A DNA stretch of 36,934 bases from an uncultured Eubacteriales bacterium. Lineage in GTDB: Bacteria > Bacillota > Clostridia > Christensenellales > Aristaeellaceae. Where the stretch lies: the NCBI GenBank assembly GCA_902795275.1, contig CADBKQ010000021.1:1-36934 (forward strand). The letters run 5' to 3'. This document shows positions 30,271 to 36,934 of this stretch, in pieces; the stretch's first letter is position 1; each line of letters opens with the position of its first letter. The position numbers were made by a program, and so were the translations under genes. The notes beneath the pieces are model-generated. The model was not told the DNA's origin and searched no databases. It saw only the letters and a program-made list of their open reading frames with translations.

Positions 30271-30346
30271 TTTCTCTTCCTCCTTTGTCTGTTCCATTGT
30301 AGCCCATCCCGCCGTTCAGGGGAATGGATATTCCGGTAGGATCCTG

Positions 30347-30381
30347 TAAAAAATTCACCCCTGGCCGCCAGAGGCCGGAGG
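30347..30381 (-). terminator. Terminator of the NlpC/P60-like gene
   Basis: Minus strand CCTCCGGCC / GGCCAGGGG (8 of 9 pairs, one G-U) with a 6-nt loop, then TGAATTTTTT. Confidence 0.75.
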
Positions 30382-30395
30382 CGAAAAAAGAACGG

Positions 30396-31310
30396 CTATC
30401 TGTACCAGCAATATCTCTGTCCCTGCTTCCAGGGCAGCACGGTGAGCCAGGTATGGTCCGGCAGGTCAAAATACCAAGTGTCCTGCTTCTGCTGGAACAC
30501 GTGGCCCGGCGCGTATTCCACCGGCACAGCCAGCAGGGAAACGCCCACGCCGCCGTCGGTGACTGTGGCCAGCTTGTATTTTTGCAGGCCATTATGAATC
30601 AGGTAATCAAAATGGTCCGCCACACCCGCGTGAACGGTGGAATGAATCACCAGCGGCCAATCCAGCCAGGACGCGAGGGACGGCGCTTCCTCTGCCGTGT
30701 AGCCAAATTGCCGCAGGGTGCCGATAAAGATCGCCATATGGTTTTCAGTCACCAGCAGGTCGCCGGGACGCAAATAAAAAGGAAGCTCCAGGATCGAAGG
30801 CATTTCCCGGCTCACGCTGTGGAAAATGGAACGGTATCCGTCGTTCAGCATTTCCTGTCCGGTGGGCAGCGTTCCCAGCCCCGCTTCCTTCCAGACCCAT
30901 TTCACATAGCCAGCGCAATCGAAGCCGTAGATGTACATGACCCCAGCCCGGTAATAAATCGGGCTGTTGATCCACGCTTCCTGCACGATGTATTCCGGGG
31001 CCTTGGCAAACACATGGCTTTCCGCCTGCCCGCCGTACAGATAAGGCACGCCGTAAGGCATCCGGGGCTGAATCAATGAATTGGTAATGAGATTATACCG
31101 TTCCAGAAACGGATTGCCTTCTTCCAGCAGCGACAGCGCCGCATCCAGAATGGACGAACGCTGCACGCTGCCGTTGGCGATCACGGCGGCTTTTTCTTCT
31201 TCCGTCATGGCGCACGGCCCCGGCAGGCGGGACTTTTCCCCCTCCGAACAGGCGGCTCCGCCGTATAAAAGCAGAAGAACAAAGAACATGATCAACCATC
31301 GCCTGAGCAT
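30396..31310 (-). CDS. NlpC/P60-like lipoprotein (putative peptidoglycan hydrolase or amidase)
   Basis: A 304-residue exported protein: N-terminal hydrophobic segment LIMFFVLLLLYGGAAC with a lipobox-like GAAC (Cys21). Residues 125-200 carry the cysteine-peptidase signature YGFDCAGYVKWVWKEAG (Cys132) and RPGDLLVTENHMAIFIG (His191), as in NlpC/P60 enzymes that cut peptidoglycan stem peptides. Sequence similarity outside these motifs is not obvious, so the substrate is open. I chose ATG 31310 because GGAGG lies 8 nt upstream; ATG 31316 is too close to it. It lies just downstream of dnaN but behind the dnaN terminator. Confidence 0.75.
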   Translation of the reverse strand: MLRRWLIMFFVLLLLYGGAACSEGEKSRLPGPCAMTEEEKAAVIANGSVQRSSILDAALSLLEEGNPFLERYNLITNSLIQPRMPYGVPYLYGGQAESHVFAKAPEYIVQEAWINSPIYYRAGVMYIYGFDCAGYVKWVWKEAGLGTLPTGQEMLNDGYRSIFHSVSREMPSILELPFYLRPGDLLVTENHMAIFIGTLRQFGYTAEEAPSLASWLDWPLVIHSTVHAGVADHFDYLIHNGLQKYKLATVTDGGVGVSLLAVPVEYAPGHVFQQKQDTWYFDLPDHTWLTVLPWKQGQRYCWYR

Positions 31311-31335
31311 GCGCATAACCTCCAAGAAAAACGAG

Positions 31336-31366
31336 AAACCGCCCTTTGCCGTTCAAAGAGCGGTTT
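31336..31366 (-). terminator. dnaN terminator, related to the GC-rich palindrome family
   Basis: Minus strand AAACCGCTCTTTG / CAAAGGGCGGTTT with a 5-nt loop, followed by CTCGTTTTTC, 12 nt after the dnaN stop. The stem core AAACCGCTCTTTG is the same as in the palindromes at 10638 and 16568. Confidence 0.8.
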
Positions 31367-31378
31367 ATCCCACGGCCA

Positions 31379-32506
31379 TTATTTATTGAATACCCGCACC
31401 GGCAGCACCAGGAAGGTGAACGCTTCGCCCTCCAGGGGCTTGATCATGCAGGGGGACACGTTGGAATTAAAGCACATGCGCACCTGTTCGTCGTCGATGT
31501 TGTGGATAATATCGGTGAGATACCGGGAATTGAACGCGATGTTCAGTTCGCTGCCCTGGAAGCCCACGTCCAGTTCCTCATGCACCTCGCCCCGGTCGGC
31601 GTTCGCGGTCATTTCCATAGGCGCTTCGGGCTTCAAATGCAGGTAAATCAGGTTGTTCTTGCCTTCCCGCGCCATCAGGCTGCACCGGTCGATTGCGTCC
31701 GAAAACTGGCTGCGGTTCACCAGCGCTTCGGTGCTCCAGCTTGCCGGCAGAATCTTCCGGTAGTCGATATACTCGCCGGTCAGCAGCGTGCCGTACACCT
31801 TGACGGAACCGAAGGTGAACATAATATGGGAAGAATTGAACGTGATCTGGCAGGCTTCTTCGCTGTCTGGCAGCATTTTGCTCACTTCGCTCAGAATCTT
31901 TCCCGGCGTGACCGCCGCCAGATGATCCTTCTGCGCGTTCTGCGGAATCTCGTTTTCCGCTTCCATCCGCTGCAGGGCCAGCCGGAATCCGTCCAGACCC
32001 ACCAGCAGCGTTTCCTTTTCGTACACTTCCATCAGGATGCCGGTCAGGATCTTCCTGCTTTCGTCCGTCGACACCGCGAACTGCACCCGGCTCACCGCGT
32101 CGCGGAATTTGTTGCACGGCAGCGCCGCCCGGTATTCTCCGGAAATGTCCCGGATATCCGGATAATCCTCAGACGCCATGCACGCCATGGACGTATTGCT
32201 GCCCCGGCTCCTGATCACCGCGCGCATCCGATCGTCCACCTTCACGTCCACTTCGCCCGCGGGCTGCTTGCGCATCATTTCGGCAAACAGCCGGGCCGGC
32301 AGCAGCGCCGTGCCGTCTTCATCCACAATCGCGCTCACGGTGGCTTTGATGGAGATTTCGCCGTCCGTACACGTCAGCACCAGTCCGTCCTCCACGGACT
32401 CGATCAGCACGCCGTCGTAAACCGGCTTCACCGGCCGCGCGGAAATCGCCCGCGTCACCATGCCCAAGCCATAATTCATTTCGTCTGTCTGAACCCGAAA
32501 ATGCAT
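31379..32506 (-). CDS. dnaN: DNA polymerase III subunit beta (sliding clamp)
   Basis: A 375-residue clamp of three repeated domains. N-terminal MHFRVQTDEMNYGLGMVTRAISARPVKPVYDGVLIES fits the DnaN opening. DGTALLPARLFAEMMRKQPAGEVDV, SGEYRAALPCNKFRDAVSRVQFAVSTDESRKILTGILMEV and LNIAFNSRYLTDIIHNIDDEQVRMCFNSNVSPCMIKP are clamp motifs, and the end FLVLPVRVFNK matches the conserved C-terminus. AAAGGGACG precedes the ATG. The usual neighbours dnaA and recF are absent. DnaA-box clusters lie upstream (32632-32725 and 33204-33357). Confidence 0.95.
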   Translation of the reverse strand: MHFRVQTDEMNYGLGMVTRAISARPVKPVYDGVLIESVEDGLVLTCTDGEISIKATVSAIVDEDGTALLPARLFAEMMRKQPAGEVDVKVDDRMRAVIRSRGSNTSMACMASEDYPDIRDISGEYRAALPCNKFRDAVSRVQFAVSTDESRKILTGILMEVYEKETLLVGLDGFRLALQRMEAENEIPQNAQKDHLAAVTPGKILSEVSKMLPDSEEACQITFNSSHIMFTFGSVKVYGTLLTGEYIDYRKILPASWSTEALVNRSQFSDAIDRCSLMAREGKNNLIYLHLKPEAPMEMTANADRGEVHEELDVGFQGSELNIAFNSRYLTDIIHNIDDEQVRMCFNSNVSPCMIKPLEGEAFTFLVLPVRVFNK

Positions 32507-32590
32507 ACCAAACGTCCCTTTCTATGCTGAGATTCCACGGCTGGCTTTTCCGCTGCCGCGCTTCGGCATCGGCCGCCGCCGCTTTGTTGT

Positions 32591-32725
32591 TTGTAGTAGT
32601 AATATATATATTCAGTAGTAGTATTATGCCCGGTGGAAAAGTGGATAACCCGGAAAAAACCCAGCCGTTCCGCGTTGTTTCCATTCGCCCGGTTCTGTGG
32701 AAATCATGGGGAATCCTGGGGATAA
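32591..32725. other. Candidate oriC part 1: AT-rich unwinding element, TAG triplets and DnaA boxes
   Basis: TTGTAGTAGTAATATATATATTCAGTAGTAGTATTAT (32591-32627) is an AT-rich island with TAG repeats, like a DnaA-trio/DNA-unwinding element. It is followed by GCCCGG and then DnaA-box-like sequences in reverse orientation: 32632-32640 (7/9), 32640-32648 AGTGGATAA (8/9), 32696-32704 (7/9), 32717-32725 TGGGGATAA (8/9). The order unwinding element, short GC block, boxes is that of known origins. It lies directly upstream of dnaN. Confidence 0.5.
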
Positions 32726-32816
32726 ACCGTGGATTCCCCTTATTTTCGCATACTTTCAAAAAAAAATCAAGGTTTACGTGGAATCAAGAAGTCAGTAGAG
32801 AACAGAGTTACAAGGG

Positions 32817-33195
32817 GTTACGCTGAGGGCTGCGCGCCCTCAGACTCCGCGCCAGGGCGGTGACCGCCCTGGACCCGCAATTGCGGAAAGAACTTTACGG
32901 CATAAATCTACTTGGTTTCCGCTGTTGCGTGGAGAAACGCGGAAAGCAGGCTTGGAGCCGTGATGCTTCTGACCCAGCGGCGAAGCCGCCAGCCCGGATG
33001 CTTTGCATCCGGGGAAAGCCTTGGAATAATCCCAAGGGAAAAGTAAACTTTTCCTCAGGGATTTTCCCGGCTTTCTTGGGCCAGAAGCCTTCCAACTTTC
33101 GTGAACCCCAGCGCGTATTGCGGAAGTTGACGTATATACCCTACTTGTATGCTCGCCTAAAAGGATCCAGGGGGCGAAGTCCCCTGCTTCGTAAC
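32817..33195. repeat. Dispersed hairpin-rich element, copy C (interior inverted)
   Basis: Bounded by GTTACG (32817) and CGTAAC (33190-33195). The head GCTGAGGGCTGCGCGCCCTCAG and the CCAGGGCGGTGACCGCCCTGG palindrome are followed by the 124-nt core in reverse orientation (32965-33088), and it ends CCAGGGGGCGAAGTCCCCTG. It separates the two DnaA-box clusters. Confidence 0.8.
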
Positions 33196-33203
33196 GCTCC
33201 AAC

Positions 33204-33357
33204 TTATCCCCGCTATCCACAAAGACGGAATCCACAAAATGGGGATGATGGAAAGCGGATGAAATCAAGGAGAAGGAAGAACGACGCACAATTGATCCCG
33301 GAGTTATCCACAAAAAGCAGCGTCAGTTTTTCAGGCGTGGGAAAGCCTTTTTCCACA
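33204..33357. other. Candidate oriC part 2: DnaA-box cluster
   Basis: Same-orientation boxes: TTATCCCCG 33204-33212 (7/9), CTATCCACA 33213-33221 (8/9, directly abutting), GAATCCACA 33228-33236 (7/9), TTATCCACA 33304-33312 (perfect), TTTTCCACA 33349-33357 (8/9, inside the 3' end of the Lgt-like gene). Five sites in about 150 bp is far denser than chance would give. Confidence 0.55.
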
Positions 33358-34324
33358 CGGGGAGAACGGAGAAGATGAAGCCGAGGCAGGCAAGGGCCAT
33401 GACCAGATAGCACAGGTCCATGCGCATCCAGGTGAGGAAGCCGATCTTCTGTTCCAGGGCAAACTCCATGACCAGCACGAGGCCGCAGGAAAGAAGGATG
33501 AAACCGACGGTGCGCCACAGCAGGCCGGGCTTGCGCTGGGAAGCGGGCAGCATGCGCCAGCAGATGAAAAAAACAATCGCTATCGCTATGCCGCTGAACA
33601 GTTGGTTGGCGCGGACAAAGCCCCATTTCAGCACGGCGTCCTGGCGCATGGATTCCCAGAAAGGCTGCATTGCCGCGTAGAGAAGCATCATCAGCAGCGC
33701 TTTTCCCCCGGGCCGGCGTTTCTTCATACACATTAAAATGAAGAAAATGATCAGCGCGGTGAGGGCTTCAGGCAGGTAAACGGCGAAGCACCAGACGCCG
33801 TAATAATTCTGTTCGCCCAGCGGAAAACGGAACAGGACGGAGGGGTCTTCCCAGGCGACCATGCACTTTTCCTCAAAGGGGTCGAACCATTCTTCGATGT
33901 CGTAGCCGTAGCCCAGGTTGACCAGCGGTTCCGCGATGCGGCACACGGCGATCATCAGCGCGGTAGGCGCGGCGGCCGCGTCGAAAATGCCGCCCAAAGG
34001 CTGGCGGGTGATTTTCGCGGTAAACACCCCGGCTAAAATCCCGCCCAGCACAGCGCCATAGAGCATGTACCCGCCGCGGCTGAACTGCCACAGGAAGTCC
34101 AGGCCCCGATCCAGCAGCCAGTCCAGCATGACCAGGCAATATCCGATCCTGGCGCAGAGCAGTGCCAGGGGAATGCACAGCACGGCGAACCAGCTGACGG
34201 TCCCCGTTTTCAGTCCCTGTTTTTTCCCCTGCCATGCCATCAAGGCCAGCGCGGCCGCAGCGGACGCCGCCATGACCAAGCCGTAGGGATACAGCGTGAC
34301 AGGCCCCAAATGCAGCGCTTCCAT
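33323..34324 (-). CDS. Lgt-like membrane protein with altered catalytic positions
   Basis: A 333-residue protein with seven or more membrane helices that aligns by pattern to prolipoprotein diacylglyceryl transferase: TLYPYGLVMAAS (N-terminal YGL motif), SRGGYMLYGAVLGGILAG (Lgt GGxxxHGG region), ICARIGYCLVM, CRIAEPLVN (Lgt GRxGNFxN), and a C-terminal LLYAAMQPFWESMRQD. The essential His of the GGMSFHGG loop is Tyr89 here, and the Asn of GRxGNF is Glu132, although Arg129 remains. It may be a divergent Lgt or a paralogue with another lipid-transfer job. Its ATG is 3 nt after the stop of the phosphodiester glycosidase gene. Confidence 0.7.
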   Translation of the reverse strand: MEALHLGPVTLYPYGLVMAASAAAALALMAWQGKKQGLKTGTVSWFAVLCIPLALLCARIGYCLVMLDWLLDRGLDFLWQFSRGGYMLYGAVLGGILAGVFTAKITRQPLGGIFDAAAAPTALMIAVCRIAEPLVNLGYGYDIEEWFDPFEEKCMVAWEDPSVLFRFPLGEQNYYGVWCFAVYLPEALTALIIFFILMCMKKRRPGGKALLMMLLYAAMQPFWESMRQDAVLKWGFVRANQLFSGIAIAIVFFICWRMLPASQRKPGLLWRTVGFILLSCGLVLVMEFALEQKIGFLTWMRMDLCYLVMALACLGFIFSVLPVWKKAFPRLKN

Positions 34325-34327
34325 GGC

Positions 34328-35254
34328 TTATTCCCCCACAACAGCGGAGACAAAGTAAATCAGCCCGGAAATGCTGCGGCTGTTGAGCGTCTTATGCACC
34401 CGCTTGCCGTTCAGCATCAGGTTGGTGCTGCCGCCGCCGTCCAGGTTGAAGGCCACCTTGCATTCCGGAAACACTTCTTCCCGCACGATAAAGTCGGCTA
34501 CCTGGAACAGCTTCATGCCGTTGCCGTTGCCGCCGTCCACTTCAAAGATGCCGTATTCCAGCTCGCCTAGCTGGCAGATGGCGATGCGCTGGGCGTTCAG
34601 GTTGGGCTCCCGTCGGTCGTTATTGGCGACGGTGATTTCCTGAGGCACGCCGTCCGCCACCAGCACCGGGCCGAAAGAGAAGGCGTTGATCACCGTGCGG
34701 CCCGCGGCTTCCAGCTCGTCCAGCTTCTCCTGGAGCGTTTTCTCCGTGGCGTTTTTCACAAAGGAAAAATCGCCTTTATCATCGATGATCAGCACGTCCC
34801 ATTTGCCGTTTGGCTTCTTGCGGTATTCCACGCCCTGGCGCACCACGTAGCTGGCGTCGTACTTGTACTTCACAAAGTCGTCGTTGCAGGCCACCACGGA
34901 GTTCAGCTTGGCCGCCATGTCCTTGGGCCGTGATTGTTCCGGGTTGCTGTAATCCTCAAAGCTCAGGGTGGTGCGCAATTGGGAGGGGTCCTTGATTTTG
35001 ATGCGCACCCAGCGGCACATGACCCAGTCGTTGCTGTACTTGGGCTTCCAGTTCTTCTCCTGCATGATGATATGAATGGATTCGTCCTGATATTCGTTTT
35101 CGGAGATCCATCCTTCCTTGGGCAGCGCGCGTCCTGTCACCTTCATATCCAGCGGGATGGGCTGAATGTCAGCCAGCGCCGGCGTGGAAAAAAACGTGGC
35201 AATCAGAATCAGCATCACGGCAGCGATGCACCAGCGAAGAAGATTCATTTTCAT
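34328..35254 (-). CDS. Exported phosphodiester glycosidase-family (NAGPA, PF09992) protein
   Basis: A 308-residue secreted protein with signal peptide (LLRWCIAAVMLILIATFFSTPALA). The NAGPA domain spans about 115-305: VVACNDDFVKYKYDASYVVRQGVEYR, INAFSFGPVLVADG, QRIAICQLG, GIFEVDGGNGNGMKLFQVADFIV, and the signature VAFNLDGGGSTNLMLNGKRVH. Members remove or process sugar-phosphodiesters; bacterial ones are linked to exopolysaccharide or teichoic-acid-type polymers and spore walls. The start ATG at 35254 follows AAGGAG at 9 nt; a second ATG at 35248 is possible. It forms an operon with the Lgt-like gene. Confidence 0.88.
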   Translation of the reverse strand: MKMNLLRWCIAAVMLILIATFFSTPALADIQPIPLDMKVTGRALPKEGWISENEYQDESIHIIMQEKNWKPKYSNDWVMCRWVRIKIKDPSQLRTTLSFEDYSNPEQSRPKDMAAKLNSVVACNDDFVKYKYDASYVVRQGVEYRKKPNGKWDVLIIDDKGDFSFVKNATEKTLQEKLDELEAAGRTVINAFSFGPVLVADGVPQEITVANNDRREPNLNAQRIAICQLGELEYGIFEVDGGNGNGMKLFQVADFIVREEVFPECKVAFNLDGGGSTNLMLNGKRVHKTLNSRSISGLIYFVSAVVGE

Positions 35255-35414
35255 GTGCGTATACTCTCCTTGATTTTGTGCCGGGACGGATTTCCGCTTT
35301 CGCATATCCTGCCCCATTTTCTTATTTCGTCGCGCTTCTTGCTTTTTCCTGCCATTGTTTCCTATTTTATGCGGAAAAAAAAGTTGTATTTGTTCAGCAG
35401 ATATTTTCATGGAC
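35255..35414. other. AT-rich intergenic stretch, no gene seen
   Basis: The stretch upstream of the phosphodiester glycosidase gene contains T-rich runs and a weak minus-strand -10-like CATAAAAT near 35368-35375, without a clear -35. Nothing else can be supported. Confidence 0.4.
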
Positions 35415-35542
35415 ACTTTAAGTAACGGAGGGATTAGGGAATAGGGATTAGTCATTTTTGTTTTGCTATTTCGTTGGTTTCCAATCGTGTTGTGGACAGG
35501 TTCATTGTACCTATTCCCTAATCCCTTTTATAACCTAAAGTG
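35415..35542. repeat. Heptad-armed hairpin element, version GGGATTA, inverted relative to the window-end copy
   Basis: CACTTTA ... GGGATTAGGGAATAGGGATTAG on the left, CTATTCCCTAATCCCTTTTATAACC TAAAGTG on the right. The core GTTTTGCTATTTCGTTGGTTTCCAATCGTGTTGTGGACAGGTTCATTGTAC is the near-exact reverse complement of the element at 36820-36934. It lies just beyond the terminator of the DUF1292 gene. Confidence 0.87.
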
Positions 35543-35574
35543 CTCTATACCTCTTTCCCTGAACAATTGCATCG

Positions 35575-35613
35575 AAAAAAGCTCCCCTTTCCGTTGCGTC
35601 GGAGAGGGGAGCT
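35575..35613 (-). terminator. Terminator of the ireB-ruvX-DUF1292 operon
   Basis: Minus strand AGCTCCCCTCTCC / GGAAAGGGGAGCT (12 of 13 pairs) with an 8-nt loop, followed by TTTTTTC. Confidence 0.9.
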
Positions 35614-35625
35614 CTGAGAGGAGAA

Positions 35626-35940
35626 TTATTCGTCCTCTTCTTCCACCATTTCCATGAACTTGTCGAACACGGCCTGGGAGATGGCGTCGTCGTCCACGGA
35701 GACGTAAATGTCCTCGTCGGTATCGGGATCCTTTTCGATTTTCAGGATCAGCACTTCGCCTTCCTCGTCGTCCTGTTCCTCGTCCTGGGCGACCATCAGG
35801 ACCACGTAGAGCTCGCCTTCGTGGTCGATGGTGGTCAGGTATTCAAACTGGGTGGTCACGCCGTCCTCGTCGGTCAGTTCAATGATGCCTTCGGGCAGCT
35901 CGTCATCCTGGGGAATGTTCTTGTCGAATTCGTCAGCCAT
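35626..35940 (-). CDS. DUF1292 family protein (YrzB-like)
   Basis: A 104-residue very acidic protein: GIIELTDEDGVTTQFEYLTTIDHEGELYVVLMVAQDEEQDDEEGEVLILKIEKDPD, matching the DUF1292 pattern of two beta-hairpins with Asp/Glu-rich loops. Function unknown. It is the third member of the Firmicutes ireB-ruvX-yrzB operon. GGAGG lies 10 nt before the ATG at 35940. An upstream in-frame ATG at 35973 lies before that RBS and is not used. Confidence 0.92.
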   Translation of the reverse strand: MADEFDKNIPQDDELPEGIIELTDEDGVTTQFEYLTTIDHEGELYVVLMVAQDEEQDDEEGEVLILKIEKDPDTDEDIYVSVDDDAISQAVFDKFMEMVEEEDE

Positions 35941-36000
35941 TGATTTGTTTCCTCCGTTGGAATGTTCATTCATGCCGTTTCCGGCAGGAAAAGCGTTTTT

Positions 36001-36414
36001 TTATTTTCCCGCGTCCAGATAGCTTTGCAGGATCACGGCGGCGGCCACCTTGTCCACGGTGCCTTTCCGTTCGTCCCGCCGCATGCCGCCCTCGATCAGC
36101 GCCTGATGGGCTGATACGGTGGAGAGCCGTTCGTCCTGAAAGGCCACGGGCAGCCCGGCCTTTTCCAGCTGCTCGGCAAAGGATTTCACCTTTTCCGCCT
36201 GGAAGCCCACGGAGCCGTCCATGTTTTTCGGCAGCCCGCACACCACCAGCACGGCTTCGTTTTCCTCATACAGCTTTTGGATGTGCTTCACATCCGGCCC
36301 CCAGCCCACCCGGGTGTACACGCTGTGGGGCGTGGCGATGATCTGCGCCGCGTCGCTCAGAGCGATGCCGATGCGCCTGTTGCCCACGTCCAATGCCAGG
36401 ATCCGTCCGCTCAT
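36001..36414 (-). CDS. ruvX: Holliday junction resolvase-like RuvX (YqgF)
   Basis: A 137-residue RNase H-fold protein: ILALDVGNRRIGIALSD with the first catalytic Asp at 9, VVCGLPKNMDGSVG, FQDERLSTVSAHQAL, and the terminal DKVAAAVILQSYLD with the last acidic residue. In bacteria this family processes 16S rRNA precursor and/or Holliday junctions. Its ATG overlaps the ireB stop (ATGA), and DUF1292 follows, the standard gene order in Firmicutes. Confidence 0.95.
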   Translation of the reverse strand: MSGRILALDVGNRRIGIALSDAAQIIATPHSVYTRVGWGPDVKHIQKLYEENEAVLVVCGLPKNMDGSVGFQAEKVKSFAEQLEKAGLPVAFQDERLSTVSAHQALIEGGMRRDERKGTVDKVAAAVILQSYLDAGK

Positions 36415-36674
36415 TTGTCCAGCTTGTTCTCCACGTAATAGCGCACCAGTTCTTCCAGAATTTCGTCTCTCTCCAAACGGCAGATCAGGCTGCGGGCCCC
36501 CTGATAACTGGTGATATAAGTAGGATCACCCGTCAGCACAAAGCCCACCAGCTGCGTGATGGGGTCATAGCCTTTGCCCTGCAGGGCGCGATAAACATGC
36601 TCAAGGATATCGGAAGCGGTTTCGTTTCCTTCCGGCAGCGGGCTGAGCTTCATGGTTTCAAATCTTTCGGTCAT
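36411..36674 (-). CDS. ireB: IreB-family regulatory phosphoprotein (DUF965/UPF0297)
   Basis: An 87-residue protein closely matching the family: N-terminal MTERFETMKL (Thr7 corresponds to a site phosphorylated by the IreK/PrkC kinase in Enterococcus), EHVYRALQGKGYDPITQLVGFVLTGDPTYITSYQGARSLICRLERDEILEELVRYYVE. In enterococci IreB dampens cell-envelope stress resistance. The start at 36674 has GGGAGGGAG upstream; the longer frame runs through the promoter and repeat. First gene of the operon. Confidence 0.95.
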   Translation of the reverse strand: MTERFETMKLSPLPEGNETASDILEHVYRALQGKGYDPITQLVGFVLTGDPTYITSYQGARSLICRLERDEILEELVRYYVENKLDK

Positions 36675-36702
36675 TTTGCTCCCTCCCTCTTTCCTTTGAT
36701 TA

Positions 36703-36732
36703 TTATACACGATAATATGCGTTATCGCAAGG
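36703..36732 (-). promoter_or_regulatory. Promoter of the ireB operon
   Basis: Minus strand TTGCGA, 17-nt spacer, TATAAT, about 30 nt upstream of the start codon (coordinates good to about one base). Confidence 0.8.
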
Positions 36733-36819
36733 CAGTAAAGCAAAAATTTTAACATTTTGTAAAATTTTTTTGGATGATTCGTGACCGATGGCGGTTCGGG
36801 CCAGTCGTGGCTGAAAGGG

Positions 36820-36934
36820 TACTTTAGGTTATAAAAGGGATTAGGGATTAGGAAGATAGTGTACAATGAACCTGTCCACAACACGATTGGAAACCAACGA
36901 AATAGCAAAACAAAAATGACTAATCCCTAATCCC
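36820..36934. repeat. Heptad-armed hairpin element, version GGGATTA, cut by the window end
   Basis: GTACTTTAGGTTATAAAAGGGATTAGGGATTAGG, then a core with TTGGAAACCAACGAAATAGCAAAACAAAAATGAC, then TAATCCCTAATCCC at the window edge. It is the inverted partner of the 35415 element across the ireB-ruvX-DUF1292 operon. Confidence 0.87.

Noticed and set aside
35463..35657. Short open frames beginning MLFRWFPIVLWTGSLY at 35463 and 36908
   Set aside because: They are translations of the GGGATTA hairpin core present in two copies. They lack an RBS and run into the terminator or the ireB promoter.

Overview
The window is a GC-rich bacterial chromosome segment from a member of the Clostridia. The lineage is inferred from a complete spoIIIA sporulation operon, a tryptophan T-box leader, a CIRCE operator, the ireB-ruvX-DUF1292 operon and strict sigma-A type promoters with AGGAGG-like ribosome binding sites. 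Codon use looks the same throughout. The sequence suggests an uncultured gut-type clostridium (Christensenellales/Oscillospirales-like), but nothing in it fixes the genus.

Layout. 1-4.55 kb: spoIIIAA-AH, eight genes mostly coupled by 4-nt overlaps, with a shortened spoIIIAF whose stop codon lies inside a hairpin repeat. 4.7-6.8 kb: a NYN-domain RNase-like protein and a DeoR-family regulator. 7.5-9.2 kb: a phosphohexomutase, then initiator and elongator Met tRNAs on the minus strand. 9.6-10.25 kb: a small Clostridia-type protein apparently started by AUC. 10.25-10.7 kb: a hairpin-dense non-coding element. 10.7-12.6 kb: an exported FMN/FAD reductase of the fumarate/urocanate reductase type. 12.8-14.7 kb: htpG (Hsp90) behind a perfect CIRCE element. 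14.8-20.4 kb (minus): a TrpXYZ-type ABC transporter under a T-box leader whose specifier reads UGG (Trp). Three unrelated genes (GNAT, methyltransferase, nucleoside phosphorylase) lie between the binding protein and the permease/ATPase. 20.6-24.8 kb: a two-gene operon with a short-chain reductase followed by a 1114-residue acyl-AMP ligase / acyl carrier protein / alpha-oxoamine synthase fusion. These are the activities needed to start sphingoid-base-like lipid synthesis, and this is the most interesting locus. 25.3-28.1 kb: an Mrp/NBP35 Fe-S carrier and an xpt-BMP purine salvage/uptake pair. 28.8-31.3 kb: an orphan solute-binding protein and an NlpC/P60-like lipoprotein. 31.4-33.4 kb: dnaN with two clusters of DnaA boxes and an AT-rich element, a candidate oriC without dnaA beside it. 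33.3-36.7 kb: an Lgt-like protein, a phosphodiester glycosidase, and the DUF1292-ruvX-ireB operon.

The non-coding space is rich in repeats of several kinds. (i) Heptanucleotide-armed hairpins come in three unrelated sequence versions. (ii) GC-rich near-perfect palindromes carry an AAACCGCTCTTTG core. (iii) A 380-510-bp dispersed element contains a 124-nt nested-hairpin core of identical length in three copies. (iv) One 140-bp inverted repeat is of the common TCATCCTGAGCG type. Several of these sit at functionally sensitive places: inside the spoIIIA operon, inside the T-box leader transcript, between the DnaA-box clusters, and flanking the ireB operon.

All calls come from reading the sequence and translations by eye. 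No database or folding program was run.
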